From the NCBI GenBank assembly GCA_023053685.1, contig JALIGW010000026.1, positions 2,696,742 through 2,760,741 of the forward strand: a DNA stretch of 64,000 nt, in the 5' to 3' direction. The position numbers and the translations under genes are program-made. Of this stretch, positions 28,552 to 64,000 are shown one piece after another (positions within the stretch are counted from its first letter, which is position 1; every line of letters starts with the position of its first letter). Origin of the DNA: Diadophis punctatus similis (lineage: Eukaryota > Chordata > Lepidosauria > Squamata > Dipsadidae). Below the pieces are notes generated by a model, which worked only from the letters and a program-made list of their open reading frames with translations, did no database searches and was not told the origin of the DNA.

Positions 28552-29765
28552 GCGGACCCCAACCCGGGCTTTGCTTCAGGAAGATACGTGGGAATGCAGC
28601 GCCCCCGCTTCCCTACGCCGGATTGACTCTGCAAAGGGGGGTGGGGTGAGGGAGGGAGGGAGGGGAGTAGAAGGTGGGGGGGAAAGGAGGCGGGGAGGGG
28701 CCTGCACGCATCTCGAGGCATTCCCACGACCGCCTTTCTTTCTCGCCACCAGGCTAACCGCCCCTCCCACCAACTGAGATGCTGCAAAAACTTATCCCTG
28801 GCACTTTCAGAAATTCAGCCTCTCTTTGCTCTGGCATCAGATATATATCCTCCGACTTTTTTCCCCTATCGTGGTTTATTTCCCCCACAATCTTCAACTG
28901 GCTATCGGGCAGCCCCTTCTTGGATTAAGTGAGTTCTAGTTGGGTTTAGGAGGCGGTGTGAATTCTGGGTTTTGCCAGCTTGAGGGTCCCTGTGTACTAC
29001 CCCAAGAGATGGCCAGCCGTCCTTCAACCCTGTTTTAGAGATGCAAACCTGGCCGATTCTTCGGGGTCGAATGAGTTGTATGAACCGTGTAGCTCTGCCT
29101 AGTGCGTGAATCAGGAATGTGGGTTAATTCAGCAATCCCAAATTTTGCACTTGCGGTTGGAATTCACCTCCATGCTACAGAGAAGATAGAATGCATCTTT
29201 CCCCCCCATCCTGGCCTGCCGGACTCCCAACTCCCGACATCCCCAGCCAACACCGTCAAAAAAAATTAAGGTTCATTTATAGTCCAAAATTTCCTAGAAA
29301 GTACCCAGTTGGGAAAACCTCTTTTTGACATTTACTGTACATAAGTGGTTTATTTTGCAAATCGCAACATTCCCGCTGCTTTGTAACCCGGTTCTAGGGA
29401 TTCTACTTTCCTTTGCTTAAAAAAAAGAATTATTTTTCTTTAGGAATCCGCACTGCACGTAACGGCAATCGATCCGAGTATTGATTTTCTAGAGTTTACA
29501 GGGCCTGGTGGCCTTTTTCTCTTCCTGTTTGCTCCTTGCTCACTTTCTTAGGCTCTTAAAAATTTGTCCTGACCCCTTCCCCATTTTGCGGAACAAAACG
29601 AGGCAAAACCCCAGTTCTGCTCCTGATGGGTCCTGTCTAGCAAAGCAACTGAACAAATGATGAACGAATTTTCATTGTAGAGTAGGGTTGGCGTGACAAT
29701 GGAACCAGAACAATAATAATAATAATAAATTTCAAAACACATGCCGGATACACTCAGAAGCTTCA

Positions 29766-29767
<2 letters not shown>

Positions 29768-29829
<62 letters not shown>
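29768..29829 (+). repeat. (GT)n in the BARHL1 3' UTR region
   Basis: About 30 GT units. Confidence 0.95.
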
Positions 29830-30488
29830 TACCTGAGAGTGAGCCCCGATAGGTTCTAGGCGTCTCAAAGTGACGATAAAGCTTGCTTACCTCCTTGCTG
29901 CTCTCTTCAAGGGGGTCGATTGCGTTAAATCCCCAGATGGAACCGCAATGCCCGATTGTGCGCTGTTTGCAGAAAGAGAGAGAGAGAAAAGAAAGGAAAT
30001 GCAAACACCGAGCAAACACAAACCACACACAAAACAATCCTGCTTTAAATGTGGGTCAGGGGAAAGGAGTGCCCGGTTCCCTATACCGACAAACGGACGA
30101 CTCTCCTTCCATTAAGACGAACTGGAGAGAGCTGGTTGGCCAGGCCTTCTCTTCATTTGAAAAGCCGGTTATTCTGATTTCAGTCACCAAAAGGGGGGAA
30201 AACCAGAGAAGGGAATTCAGTTTTGGATCAAGGGACTTCCAGATCTTGTAGAAGCAGCTGGTTCTCAGTGGCTTCACTAAGGGTTCCAGATCTGGTCTAC
30301 AACGTTCTATGACCACCGAGGAGGACATCCGATCGTTCCTGCTATCGACTGGCCCTATGGGTTTTTGTAGCTCAGATCTGGATACCACACCAGACCTGGA
30401 CACTTCACCACCAGTTCTGAATCCAGGGGCAGGGATCTAAAAACATTCTAGAACCTAAATCTGTGGAGCTTCTCAGTCATCCAGGTTG

Positions 30489-30886
30489 TCCCAAAGGTGC
30501 GTTTTTCAAGAGGCAACTGGACTTTCTGGTTTTTCTCTGAAGACGTTTCGCTTCTCATCCAAGAAGCTTCTTCAGCTCTGACTGGATGGTGGGGAATGGA
30601 AGGATTTATATTCCTTGCAGGCAGCTGATCATTTGCATCCTTTCAGAGTATCACTTGAGGCCGCTTGGAGGTTTGTCTGTGTCCTAAGGATCACTGCAGG
30701 TCAACCTCCAAGTGGCCTCAACGACCCAGTAAAATGATGCAAATGGCCAGCTGTCTGCAAGGAGTATAAATCCTTCCATTCCCCACCATCCAGTCAGAGC
30801 TGAAGAAGCTTCTTGGATGAGAAGCGAAACGTCTTCAAAGAAAAACCAGAAAGTCCAGTTGCCTCTTGAAAAATGCATCTTTGGGA
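30489..30886. mobile_element. Foldback (inverted-repeat) element, long copy
   Basis: Almost the whole 398 bp is one inverted repeat. The arm beginning TCCCAAAGGTGCGTTTTTCA runs through GAAGACGTTTCGCTTCTCAT and returns as its reverse complement, ending AATGCATCTTTGGGA. The loop is near 30670-30700. It is a non-autonomous element of unknown superfamily and lies in the probable BARHL1 3' UTR. Confidence 0.85.
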
Positions 30887-31714
30887 TTCCAGAACCCAGA
30901 ATTCTTCCCATCACTATCTAGATACCCCTCTAGGTATCTAATGGTCTCCAACAAGTATATTGCAGTTACTACTTACTTGATGTCTCAACAAGCACGCGAG
31001 CTGCGATAATGACATTTAGAACTCATTTTTAAACCAAGATGGGAGAGCTAAGGTCTATTTAAAAAAAAAAAGCCTTCTTCTGCCCATTTTATTCCATGAA
31101 TCCTCCAATTCTTCCCATAAATTCGTGCCAGTAGGTACGATTATTATACATTTCATTCCTAAACCTACAGCTCATTTTCCTTGGAAGGTCACATCTACTG
31201 ATGCTTTTTGAATGTCGACTCTGTGGTCTGGTTTTGGTGTCTTTTAGCCAAGACTAAACGAAAGAGAAGCTGTCTTTTTATTTATTTATTTATTTATTTA
31301 ATTTTTTGCAGTCGGGTGTTTGCCCGTAGAACAAATCCAACTTTCTCTAGCCAGGAGAACAAAACCATAGAGATTGTATCTTAAGTCTACTGTAAAAATA
31401 AAAAAAAAAGGTCGTTTTATGCTAAGGCGAGGATTTTTCAAGACGATGTTCCTTCTTTTTAAAATTTTGTGGGGTTTTTTTTTGTTGTTGTTGCCGTTGT
31501 AAATAACTGTGTGCACAAAGTATATTATTTATGGTGGAAACCCCCTTCCCCAAGGGTGTATATGTGTAAGTGCGTCTTGTTAAGTCTGTACCACTGTGGG
31601 ATTCTCTCCGTTTTTGGATTTTATAATGGAAGGGGAAAAAAAAAGAATTCTGCTTTAGAAGAGCTCAGATTAAAAACAAAAAAAGATATCTCTCTCTTTT
31701 TTTTTTAATGTGGA

Positions 31715-31720
31715 AATAAA
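31715..31720 (+). terminator. Candidate BARHL1 poly(A) signal AATAAA
   Basis: AATAAA follows a T-rich block. About 10 bases later comes cttctttacaaacag and then a G-rich run, which would fit cleavage and downstream elements. It is not unique: another AATAAA is at 29724-29729. Confidence 0.4.
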
Positions 31721-31944
31721 CTTCTTTACAAACAGAGGGGGGGGTCATTGGGAAGCCGTTTGATTTTTACTAGCAGAAAAATCTGGTTGAAACATCAAAG
31801 CGAGTTGAAAAGCCCAAAGAAGTTTATCCATCAAACCCTCCGTCCTCATGGGTGGGAGAAATATTTTGCCGTAGCTCAGCCCGTTTCAAGATCTCTCTCT
31901 CTCTCTCATTTTAGTGAAAAAGCAAGTAAACCACCCAGGTTTTA

Positions 31945-32202
31945 CCACCCACTCGACATTTCCGCTGCTAAGCGAGACATTTATTGAGCTTTGCCTCATT
32001 TTGCGACCTTTCTTTGCCACTGTGCTTAAGCGAATGGCTGCAGTTGTTACATTGGTCACGCGGCGCTTAAGTCTTATGTCGATCGCGTGGCCGCAAGGGA
32101 AAGCTTCAACGGTTGTGAGGGTGAAAAATGGTCATAAGTCATTCCCCCCCCTGTTATTTCGGTCACTAAATAAGAGGTTGTAAATCAAGGACCACCTGTA
32201 GG
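31945..32202 (-). mobile_element. TIR-A element, partial
   Basis: Reverse body: GCTAAGCGAGACATTTATTG then GGTCATAAGTCATT and TCAAGGACCACCTGTAG. Confidence 0.75.
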
Positions 32203-32276
32203 GTGCCTTCCAGGTTCTAACTTAAGGAGTGGTCGATCTGTTTCCTCTCTGACTTAATTTGCCATGATCACAATAG

Positions 32277-32606
32277 GACTTACGACCGTTTTCCCACACA
32301 CCTGTTGTAGCAACGCCCCGTAGTTGTGGGGTCAAAATTCGGATGCTTGGAAACTGGTTCACATTTATGATGGTCCACAGTGCCCCAGGTTCATGTGATC
32401 CCCTTTTACGACCTTCTGACAAGCCAAGTCAATAGGGAAGCCGGATTCACCTAACAGTCACGTCACTAACTGAAAAACTGCAGGGATTCACTTAACAACG
32501 GTGGCAAGGAAGGTCGTAAAATGGGGCAAAGCTCATTGAACAACTGTCTTGCTTAGCAACAGAAATTTTGGGCTCGATTTTGGACGTAAATCGAGGACTA
32601 CCTGTA
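32277..32606 (+). mobile_element. TIR-A element
   Basis: GGACTTACGACCGTTTTCCC to AAATCGAGGACTACCTGTAC, right end complete. Confidence 0.8.
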
Positions 32607-32684
32607 CAATGGTATCTGTGTATCCATCTTCATAGCATCTTCTTCAATCTCAGGCAGGATGGGCTGCTGTTATATTACTGGGAA

Positions 32685-32958
32685 CAATGGTGGGTTCCTA
32701 CCGGTGCGGTCCACTCCGCCATTCCGGTAGGGACCCGCCGATTGTGCAATTTGCGCGTGACGGCTCCGGTGCCGTCTTTGCCGGTCCGTCGCACGGCGCC
32801 ATCTTTTTTTCTGAATTTTTGGCCTTTTTTGCTCCCTGCGCATGCGTGGAAGCAAAATCTCGCTAGGGGATGCACGCGCATAGCAAGCATGCGCGTGCGT
32901 GAAATGTGATGATGCGTGCACAGCGCACCGGTAGCCAGGTAAGAGGAACCCGCCCCTG
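32685..32958. mobile_element. hAT-B non-autonomous element with target duplication
   Basis: Ends CAATGGTGGGTTCC and GAACCCGCCCCTG. Flanks actgggaa and actgggat match 7 of 8. Interior is GC- and CpG-rich with GCGCATGCG. Confidence 0.85.
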
Positions 32959-33414
32959 ACTGGGATTATAGTTCGACAATCCCTAAAATTTATCTTAGTT
33001 TACTTTCCTGTCCACACTTCCTTGGCTGACTTTGAAAAAAACGAAGCAGGATCAAAACACGGTTAGAAACTTGGATGGGAGACCAGAAATTCCAGGGCTG
33101 CAGGAAACAAAATATCTTAAATATCCCAGGGGACATCAAGGACAATGGTGGGATGATGAAAACTCAAAAAGGTTTTCCATTTGATTACCAAGAGCCCCGC
33201 TCAACTGGAAGGGGAATTATTTGAATAAATAAATGATTTGTTTTTCACATTTCTGAATCGCCCTTGAATAGGGCGTTAAATACTCACCTGTACAACAAGC
33301 CTGTAAGGTAGATCGCATTGGAGGCACATCTAAAATTAAAAGAGAATTATCTAAGCGCATAAGAAAGATCAAACTTTAATACAAAAATAATTGATAGACT
33401 AGTAACAGTAGCTG

Positions 33415-33625
33415 AGAGTGGGTTTGGTGCGGTGGCTAAGGCTGCAAGCTAGAAACCGGGAGGCTGTGAGTTCTAGTTGTGCCTTGGGCACGAAGCTAGC
33501 TGGATAACCTTGAGCCAGCCAGTTTTTCTCAGCCCTGGGAAGGAGGCAATGGCTAACCATTCTGAAAAACCTTGCCAAGGAAACTGTAGGGACTTGTCCA
33601 GGCAGTCTCCAAGAATCGAACATGA
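33415..33625 (+). mobile_element. Second tRNA-like SINE family
   Basis: TGGTGCGGTGGCTAAGGCTG head and GAGTTCTAGTTGTGCC B-box region, then CTTGGGCACGAAGCTAGC. The minisatellite units at 2196, 35575 and 53795 derive from this kind of sequence. A tail fragment is at 57282-57420. Confidence 0.65.
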
Positions 33626-33739
33626 TTGAGCAGAAGGCAAAAATAATAATAATTTAGCTTAGTAGAGAAACTGCACTGAGTACTTGCCAAACAAGAGGCT
33701 TATTATTTTTTAAAAAACATATTTGCAGTGCAAAGGTAC

Positions 33740-34195
33740 AGAATTAATAGAGTTAGAGGGGACTTTGGAGGTCTTCTAGTCCAACCCCCTGCTTAGGCAG
33801 GAAACCTACACCACTTCAGACAAATGGTTGTCCAACATCTTCTTAAAAACTTCCAGTGTTGGAGCATTCACAACTTCTGGAGGCAAGCTGTTCCACTGGT
33901 TAATTGTTCTGACTGTCAGGAAATTTCTCCTTAGTTCTAAGTTGCTTCTCTCCTTGTTTAGTTTCCACCCATTGCTTCTTGTTCTACCCTCAGGTGCTTT
34001 GAAGAATAGCTTGACTCCCTCTTCTTTGGGGCAGCCTCTGAGATATTGGAAGACTGCTATCATGTCTCCCCTGGTCCTTCTTTTCATTAAACTAGACATA
34101 CCCAGTTCCTGCAACCGTTCTTCATATGTTTTAGCCTCCAGTCCCCTAATCATCTTTGTTGCTCTTCTCTGCACTCTTTCCAGAGTCTCAATAGT
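33740..34195 (-). mobile_element. CR1 LINE 3' fragment
   Basis: The minus frame reads RRATKMIRGLEAKTYEERLQ and on to INQWNSLPPEVVNAPTLEVF, intact over about 120 residues. The best-preserved CR1 coding piece in the window. Confidence 0.9.
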
Positions 34196-34199
34196 TTTT

Positions 34200-34556
34200 T
34201 TTAATAGGTAGTCCTGACTTACAACAGTTCCTTTAGTGACCGTTCAAAGTTACAACGGCACTGGGGGAAAAAAGTGACTTATGACCATTTTTCTCACTTA
34301 CGATCATTGCAGCATCCCCGTATTTATGACGGTTGCGGTGTCCCCGGGGGGGGGGGGTCGGTCACATAATCCCCTTTTGAGACCTTCTGAGCAGCCAAAT
34401 TAATAGGGAAGCCGGATTCACTTAACAACTGTGTTACTAACTTAAACCACTGCAGTGATTCACTTAACAAACGTGGCAAGAAAGGTCGTAAGATGGGGAG
34501 CAAAACTCCCTGAACCATTTTTGGGCTCAATTGTGGTGGTAAGTCAAGAATTACCT
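34200..34556 (+). mobile_element. TIR-A element, both ends
   Basis: TAGGTAGTCCTGACTTACAA at the left and GGTAAGTCAAGAATTACCTC at the right, with the family body between. Confidence 0.85.
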
Positions 34557-34759
34557 CTATTGTGGGGACCAAAACTGGACCGGAGGGGAGGACGACATTT
34601 TAATGATCTGTTAGAACCATTTCCCTCTCTTGGTTTTTTTTAAAGGAACTCCTTCACTGGGGGTGTCCCTCCTCCCCTCCCCTCCCGTCACTCAAGCCCC
34701 CTCTTCTTTGGGGGGGAAAAAACCAGGGTGGGAGACAGCTCAAGGAAGACGTTGCCCCC

Positions 34760-34875
34760 ACCTCATTTCCCAACCTTGCTGGGTGAATTATTAACAGCAA
34801 ACAGGATAATGGCTGTAAATTATCGCTTGGGCGAAATCTAAATGGATGTCCCTCCCTTTTAATAATTATGGAAAC
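34760..34875. promoter_or_regulatory. Candidate conserved non-coding element between the genes
   Basis: Unique island with GAATTATTAACAGC, GGATAATGGCTGTAAATTA and TTTTAATAATTATGG, surrounded by C-rich low-complexity sequence. Homeodomain-type cores are clustered. Conservation untested. Confidence 0.3.
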
Positions 34876-35574
34876 ATTTTTTTGGAAGGGGAGGGGGGCC
34901 AGGAATGTATTTCGCGTCTGTCTTCGGCCAGCTGGTCTCCGGGAGTTTTTAGGGTTTTTTTTTTTACCAGATTCCCCCCACCCTCTCCCACTTTCCATCT
35001 TGGGAAGGTGGCAGATGGATTGCGAGCCTTTTAAAAGAGCAGCAAATTTTCTTTTGCCAGTTCAGTCCCCCCCCCCCACTTTCTGCCCCTCCATCCTTTT
35101 TTTCTCCAAGCTGAAAGCCAAATTATTCTGATAAAATAATTTTGGGGCTCAAAAGTGTTTCAGAAGCAGGAGAGAAAGCTCTCGCTCGTCCTTCTCTGTG
35201 GTCCAACCATCCAGGATTTATTTAGTTGTGTGTGGGGTTTTTTTTTTTTTGTTTGTTTAAATTTATTTGTACAGTCGTACCTCGCTACTGGTCGTTAATT
35301 GGTGCGATGAGAACCAAAAACGATGAGTACCAAAGAACATTTTCCCATAAGGAATAATGCAGTGAGTCACAAGTTCCACTGTCATTGGGTACCAAATGAG
35401 GAGTACTACCGGGACAAAAGTTTTGCGTCAAAATGTGCCAAATACCAAATTTTGATGAGTTTCAGAGCAGTTGAGTATCCAGGCACCACTGTTTTCTCTC
35501 GCTTTTCTTATTTTTACAAATAATTAAAGGCGGCAAACATATCTAACACACATTCCTTCTCCTATTTTCCCTAG

Positions 35575-35945
35575 AACCGCAGCCTTGTGAGGTGAGCTGG
35601 ACTGAGAGCGAATGATTGGCTGAAAGTCACCCAGGTGGCTTTCAAATCCTAAGGCAGGACTAGAACTCACTGTCTCCTGGTGATTGGCCCAAAGTCACCT
35701 AGCTGGTTTTCGTGCCTAAGGCAGGACTAGAACTCACTGTCTCCTGGTGATTGGCCCAGTCACCTCCTAGCTGGTTTTCATGCCTAAGGCAGGACTAGAA
35801 CTCACGGTCTCCTGGCGATTGGCCTAGTCGCCTAGCTGGTTTTCGTGCCTAAGGCAGGACTAGAACTCACCATCACCTGGTGATTGGCTCAAAGTCATTT
35901 AGCTGGCTTTCATACCTAAGGCAGGACTAGAACTCCCAGTCCAGT
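35575..35945 (-). repeat. SINE-derived minisatellite, about 5 units
   Basis: Repeats of GGACTAGAACTCACTGTCTC, then CTGGTGATTGGCCCAAAGTC and AGCTGGTTTTCGTGCCTAAG with a period of about 65 bp. Confidence 0.85.
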
Positions 35946-35984
35946 CTCCAGGTTTGTAGCCTGGGGAAAGGAACGAAGGAAAGG

Positions 35985-36395
35985 AAAGGGGGGGGGAAAG
36001 GAAGGGAAAGGAAAGAGAGAAGGAAAGGAGGAAAGGAAAGGAAAGGGAGAGAAGGAAAGGATAATGGAAAGGAAAGGAAGAAAAGAGAAAGAGGGAAGGA
36101 AAGGAAAGAAGGAAGTAGGGAGGGAAGAGGAAAGGAAATAATGGAAAGGATAATGGAAAGGAAGAAAAGAGAAAGAGGGAAGGAAAGGAAAGAAGGAAGT
36201 TGGGAGGGAAGAGGAAAGGAAATAAAGGAAAGGATAATGGAAAGGAAAGGACAAAAAGAGAAAGACGGAAGGAAAGGGAAGGAAAAGAAAGGAAAGAAGG
36301 AAAGGAAAGGGAGAGAAGGAAAGGAAAGAAGGGAAAGGAAAGAGAGAAGGAAAGAAGGAAAGGGAGAGAAAGAAAGGGGAAGGGAAGACATAAAC
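35985..36395 (+). repeat. GGAAA-type purine repeat
   Basis: Purine-only sequence with repeats of GGAAAGGATAATGGAAAGGA. Confidence 0.9.
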
Positions 36396-36939
36396 CTTAA
36401 AAAAAAAGAATTTGGGGAACTCTTTGCAATTCATTTGGCTCCAAAGACAGCTGTAATTCCCTCCCTCCGCCTTGCTTTGCCCTTGTGAAAAATGACAACT
36501 TTCCATAACAAAGCACAACTGGGGAAGCGGGTGTGTGGAGAGAGGATTTGGACCCACTGAGCATTTGAGTGAGTTTGTGTGTGCTTATAAAAAAAAGTGT
36601 GTGTGTGTGTGTGTGTGTGCGAAGAAGACAGACAAGACCAACAGGATTGTCCTCGGCTTAAGGTTAATGAAGTACGAAAGCAGTTTCTTTTTTCAAGGCA
36701 GGGTAATCAGAGGGAGGACCCCCCCCTCTCTCTCCCCCCAATACAAAGAGGCCTCCTGTTCGAGGCCTGGGTCTACATGGATTGACTTAAACCCAGGGGA
36801 TAAGTGCTTGAAATTTAATCTTATTGCCTAAGAATGAGGCCAAACAAAACTCTCTTAAAATCATATTAAAAATCTATCAAAGGAACAACTTGGACTTTTA
36901 TCAGTGTGAAAGAGAGAGAGGGAGAGAAACAGGGGACGG

Positions 36940-37110
36940 GGGCGAAATAATTAAGCCCACCGTCTTATATCTCTAAAAATGGAAATCCGGAGAGAATTTG
37001 GGGCCGCTTCATTATTCTCCCAACTGCCCGGTGTGGGTTAATGAAGGACAACTTTTTCGGACGCCTGAAAAAGCCACACGATTAAAATCTTGCGTTCTGG
37101 AGACACCGTC
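36940..37110. promoter_or_regulatory. Candidate conserved non-coding element between the genes
   Basis: Unique island with GAAATAATTAAGC, TTCATTATTC, GTTAATGAAGG and GATTAAAATC. Composition changes sharply from the GT and GA repeats before it. Confidence 0.3.
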
Positions 37111-37284
37111 TGGGGAAGAGGCTGGACCGGCTTATCCAAAAAAGGAGGTTTTAAATTTAAAATCAATTTGAAATGACACGTCGAAAGGTTTGCTGGTGGC
37201 GAAATGGAAAGTTGAGTCTCCTGCTTTGGGTGAAATTGAAAATCTGCTCCAAAGTAAAGACCCCTGGGTTTAATGTTGCATTCA

Positions 37285-37360
37285 GAGGGGTTGGACTAGA
37301 AGACCTCCAAGGTCTCTTCCAGCTCTATCCTGATTGATTGATTGATTGATCGATTGAATT
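37285..37360 (+). mobile_element. CR1 LINE 3' end with (GATT)n tail
   Basis: GGTTGGACTAGAAGACCTCC then CCAGCTCTA and a GATTGATTGATT tail. Confidence 0.8.
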
Positions 37361-37479
37361 CAGGCTATGAAAAAAAAACAAGGGGTTCAAATTGAATTTC
37401 CTGCTCTGATCGGTTTCCCGGTGCATCTCTGAATGCTTACTTGTTCTGTGCAATGGGGAAAAAACAAACCCTATCTGAT

Positions 37480-37640
37480 AGCACATTAAAATAATATTTT
37501 ATTTTATTCCGAGAGACGGGCCTACAGCTTTAGAGCCAGCTTCCTATCGCCTCCCTGATGCGCAACGAGCAAAACCCAAGTTGCTAATGTCACTTAAACT
37601 CGAACAAAGTCACATTAAAAGCAGCCAAGTGGTACATTTT
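37480..37640. promoter_or_regulatory. Unique AT-rich island near the DDX31 3' end
   Basis: Contains CACATTAAAATAATATT, TTGCTAATGTC and CACATTAAAAGC, plus minus-strand AATAAA signals at 37498-37508. It could be a regulatory element or the end of the DDX31 3' UTR. Confidence 0.25.
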
Positions 37641-37882
37641 TAGAGGGATCTTGATAATGCACTTAGAAATGTTGATTGTCAAAACCCTCCGATGTTGGAA
37701 TGACATTTCTCTCCTGCAAAAAACTCTCTCCCCACCCGCCCTCTGAGTGCCTGCGTTTCTTACAGAAAGAAACCGAAATGTTAGATTTGTACTGAATTCT
37801 GACATGGGTTTGGCGTTACTCTGGTGCTCGGGATATTTTCGGTAGGAGATGTTGGAAACTGGCTGAAAAGCATCTTTCTTGT

Positions 37883-37898
37883 TTTATTTGAATTTATT
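37883..37898 (-). terminator. Candidate DDX31 poly(A) signals
   Basis: TTTATT on the + strand (AATAAA on the minus strand) occurs at 37883-37888 and 37893-37898, about 1.2 kb past the stop. A further overlapping pair is at 37498-37508. Which is used cannot be decided from sequence. Confidence 0.3.
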
Positions 37899-38530
37899 TA
37901 TCAAATTTATATAGCCGCCCATCCACCTTATCAGAAGTGGCCCTGGGGGGCTTTTACACAACTCTGTGTATTAAACCACACGAAAGCAAGCTTTTGTGTG
38001 TGTAGGGGTGTGTGTGTGTATCTCTTCTGTAACTTTGAGATTTGAAAGACTTCTCCTTTCACAAAAGTTACACTCCAGATTTGAAAAATTAACTTTCCTT
38101 CTAAACGGGAAACAGCCAAATTTGGAAGTGCAAAAACTCAGCCAAACCGAATGGCCTGCAACGGCCCTTTTTTCAAAATGTCTCTTGATGAAAAAGGAAG
38201 CCAAGATTGGATGTCAAAAATTAGAAAGTTCCCCTGGTATTAAAGAGGAATTGGGTTCTGTAAAATAGCCCTCGGCTACAGATCAGGATGGGGACCCAGA
38301 ATCTCAGTTGCTAAGCTAGGCACTTGTGAAAGAGAGTCATGTCTGATTTTTACAGCCTTTTTTTTAAAATCATGGTTAAGCAAATTACTGCCGTTGGTTT
38401 GGTTTGTCTGCTTGTGGAGTTTTCCCCAAATCCTCCCTGAAGTATTTTTTTCTCCGCACTGAAAACCAATTTGAGCCGAAAGGTTTGAACTGCCTTATTG
38501 CCGATATGTCTTTCATTGAGTGGGGAATTA

Positions 38531-39045
38531 ACCCTGGTTGGTGTTTTTTTTTCTAGATCAGGAAGGGAGGGGACGTTCACGGTCAATCCTGGTTAGTTTT
38601 CTAGATCAGGAAGAAAGGGGACGTTTCTGGTCGAACCTGATTGGTTCTTTCTTCTAGATCAGGAAGAAAGGGGACGTTCATGGTCGATCCTGGTTAGTTT
38701 TCTCTTCTAGATCAGGAAGGGAGGCGGCGTTCATGGTCGATCCTGGTTAGTTTTCTAGATCAGGAAGAGAGGGGACGTTTCTGGTCGAACCTGATTGGTT
38801 CTTTCTTCTAGATCAGGAAGAAAGGGGATGTTCATGGTTGATCCTGGTTAGTTTTCTAGATCAGGAAGAAAGGGGACGTTCATGGTCAATCCTGGTTAGT
38901 TTTCTCTTCTAGATCAGGAGGGAAGGGGACATTTCTGGCTGAACCTGGTTGGTCTTCTCTTCTAGATCAGGAAAGGAAGAGGGTATTCCTGGTGGAACAT
39001 GGTTTCCTCCCCTAGAGCAGAAAGGGGACATTCCTGAGGTTGTCT
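38531..39045 (-). repeat. Minisatellite of about 50 bp units directly behind the DDX31 stop
   Basis: Roughly ten units of 48-55 bp share the core TCTAGATCAGGAAG, then a GGGGACGTTC-like block and GATCCTGG. Units alternate between a short form (GGTTAGTTTTC) and a longer CTTTCTTC form, so a two- or three-unit higher-order period is visible. It would be part of the DDX31 3' UTR. Confidence 0.85.
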
Positions 39046-39105
39046 CTTCCCTCTCTCTTCCAGATCTTTTCCAATCCTGTCCACAAGCCACAGAGAATTC
39101 CCAGA

Positions 39106-64000
<24,895 letters not shown>

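Larger units (their letters stand above)
28552..31720 (+). other. BARHL1: Probable BARHL1 3' untranslated region
   Basis: There is no further coding sequence after the TGA. AATAAA signals occur at 29724-29729, inside an AAT repeat, and at 31715-31720. The block 31310-31720 is unique sequence, T-rich and AT-rich, and ends at the second signal, so I favour it as the distal poly(A) site, giving a UTR of about 3.1 kb. It contains a GT repeat at 29768-29829 and a foldback transposon at 30489-30886. The UTR extent is inferred. Confidence 0.45.
31721..38530. other. Interval between the BARHL1 and DDX31 3' ends
   Basis: No coding sequence recognised. Contains TIR elements (31945-32202, 32277-32606, 34200-34556), a hAT element (32685-32958), a SINE (33415-33625), CR1 (33740-34195, 37285-37360), a SINE-derived minisatellite (35575-35945) and purine repeats (35985-36395). 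Unique AT-rich islands are at 34760-34875, 36940-37110 and 37480-37640. Nothing notable at 33000-33410, 34880-35570, 36400-36930 and 37645-38520. Confidence 0.6.

Overview
The window is nuclear DNA from a squamate reptile, most likely a snake. Two genes can be recognised, and both match vertebrate orthologues closely. The background consists of CR1 LINEs, tRNA-derived SINEs whose tail reads like the squamate Sauria/BovB type, hAT miniature elements, very long tetranucleotide (GATA, GGAA) arrays and an AATAG-tailed retroelement end. The organism call is an inference from repeat content and synteny; no species marker is visible. Gene 1 is BARHL1, a Bar-class homeobox transcription factor, on the + strand in three coding exons (13187-13673, 22430-22652, 28257-28551; 334 aa, complete). 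Gene 2 is the 3' half of DDX31, a nucleolar DEAD-box RNA helicase (yeast Dbp7 family), on the - strand. Its last eight coding exons run from the right edge of the window to a stop at 39106-39108. They cover helicase motifs IV to VI and the C-terminal DUF4217 region; the N-terminal half lies beyond base 64000. The genes converge tail to tail, the same order as human 9q34 (BARHL1-DDX31). Layout: 1-11800 is upstream intergenic DNA full of repeats, with one candidate conserved element near 1.1 kb. 11800-13186 is a GC-rich promoter and 5' leader with CRE, CCAAT and E-box motifs. 13187-28551 is BARHL1, with introns swollen by CR1, SINE and microsatellites. 28552 to about 31720 is the probable 3' UTR. 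31720 to about 37500 is the intergenic gap, with AT-rich unique islands that resemble enhancers. 39106-64000 is DDX31, whose introns hold further unique, TAAT-rich islands (51.0-51.5, 56.4-56.7 and 59.7 kb). The two gene products do not act in one pathway. The likely relationship is regulatory: a developmental gene (BARHL1) whose distal elements may sit inside the housekeeping neighbour DDX31. I see no operon-like, defence, CRISPR or toxin system. The unusual content is structural: a hAT element of about 320 bp that is almost one perfect hairpin with intact 8-bp target duplications, nested transposons, SINE-derived minisatellites and higher-order microsatellite arrays.
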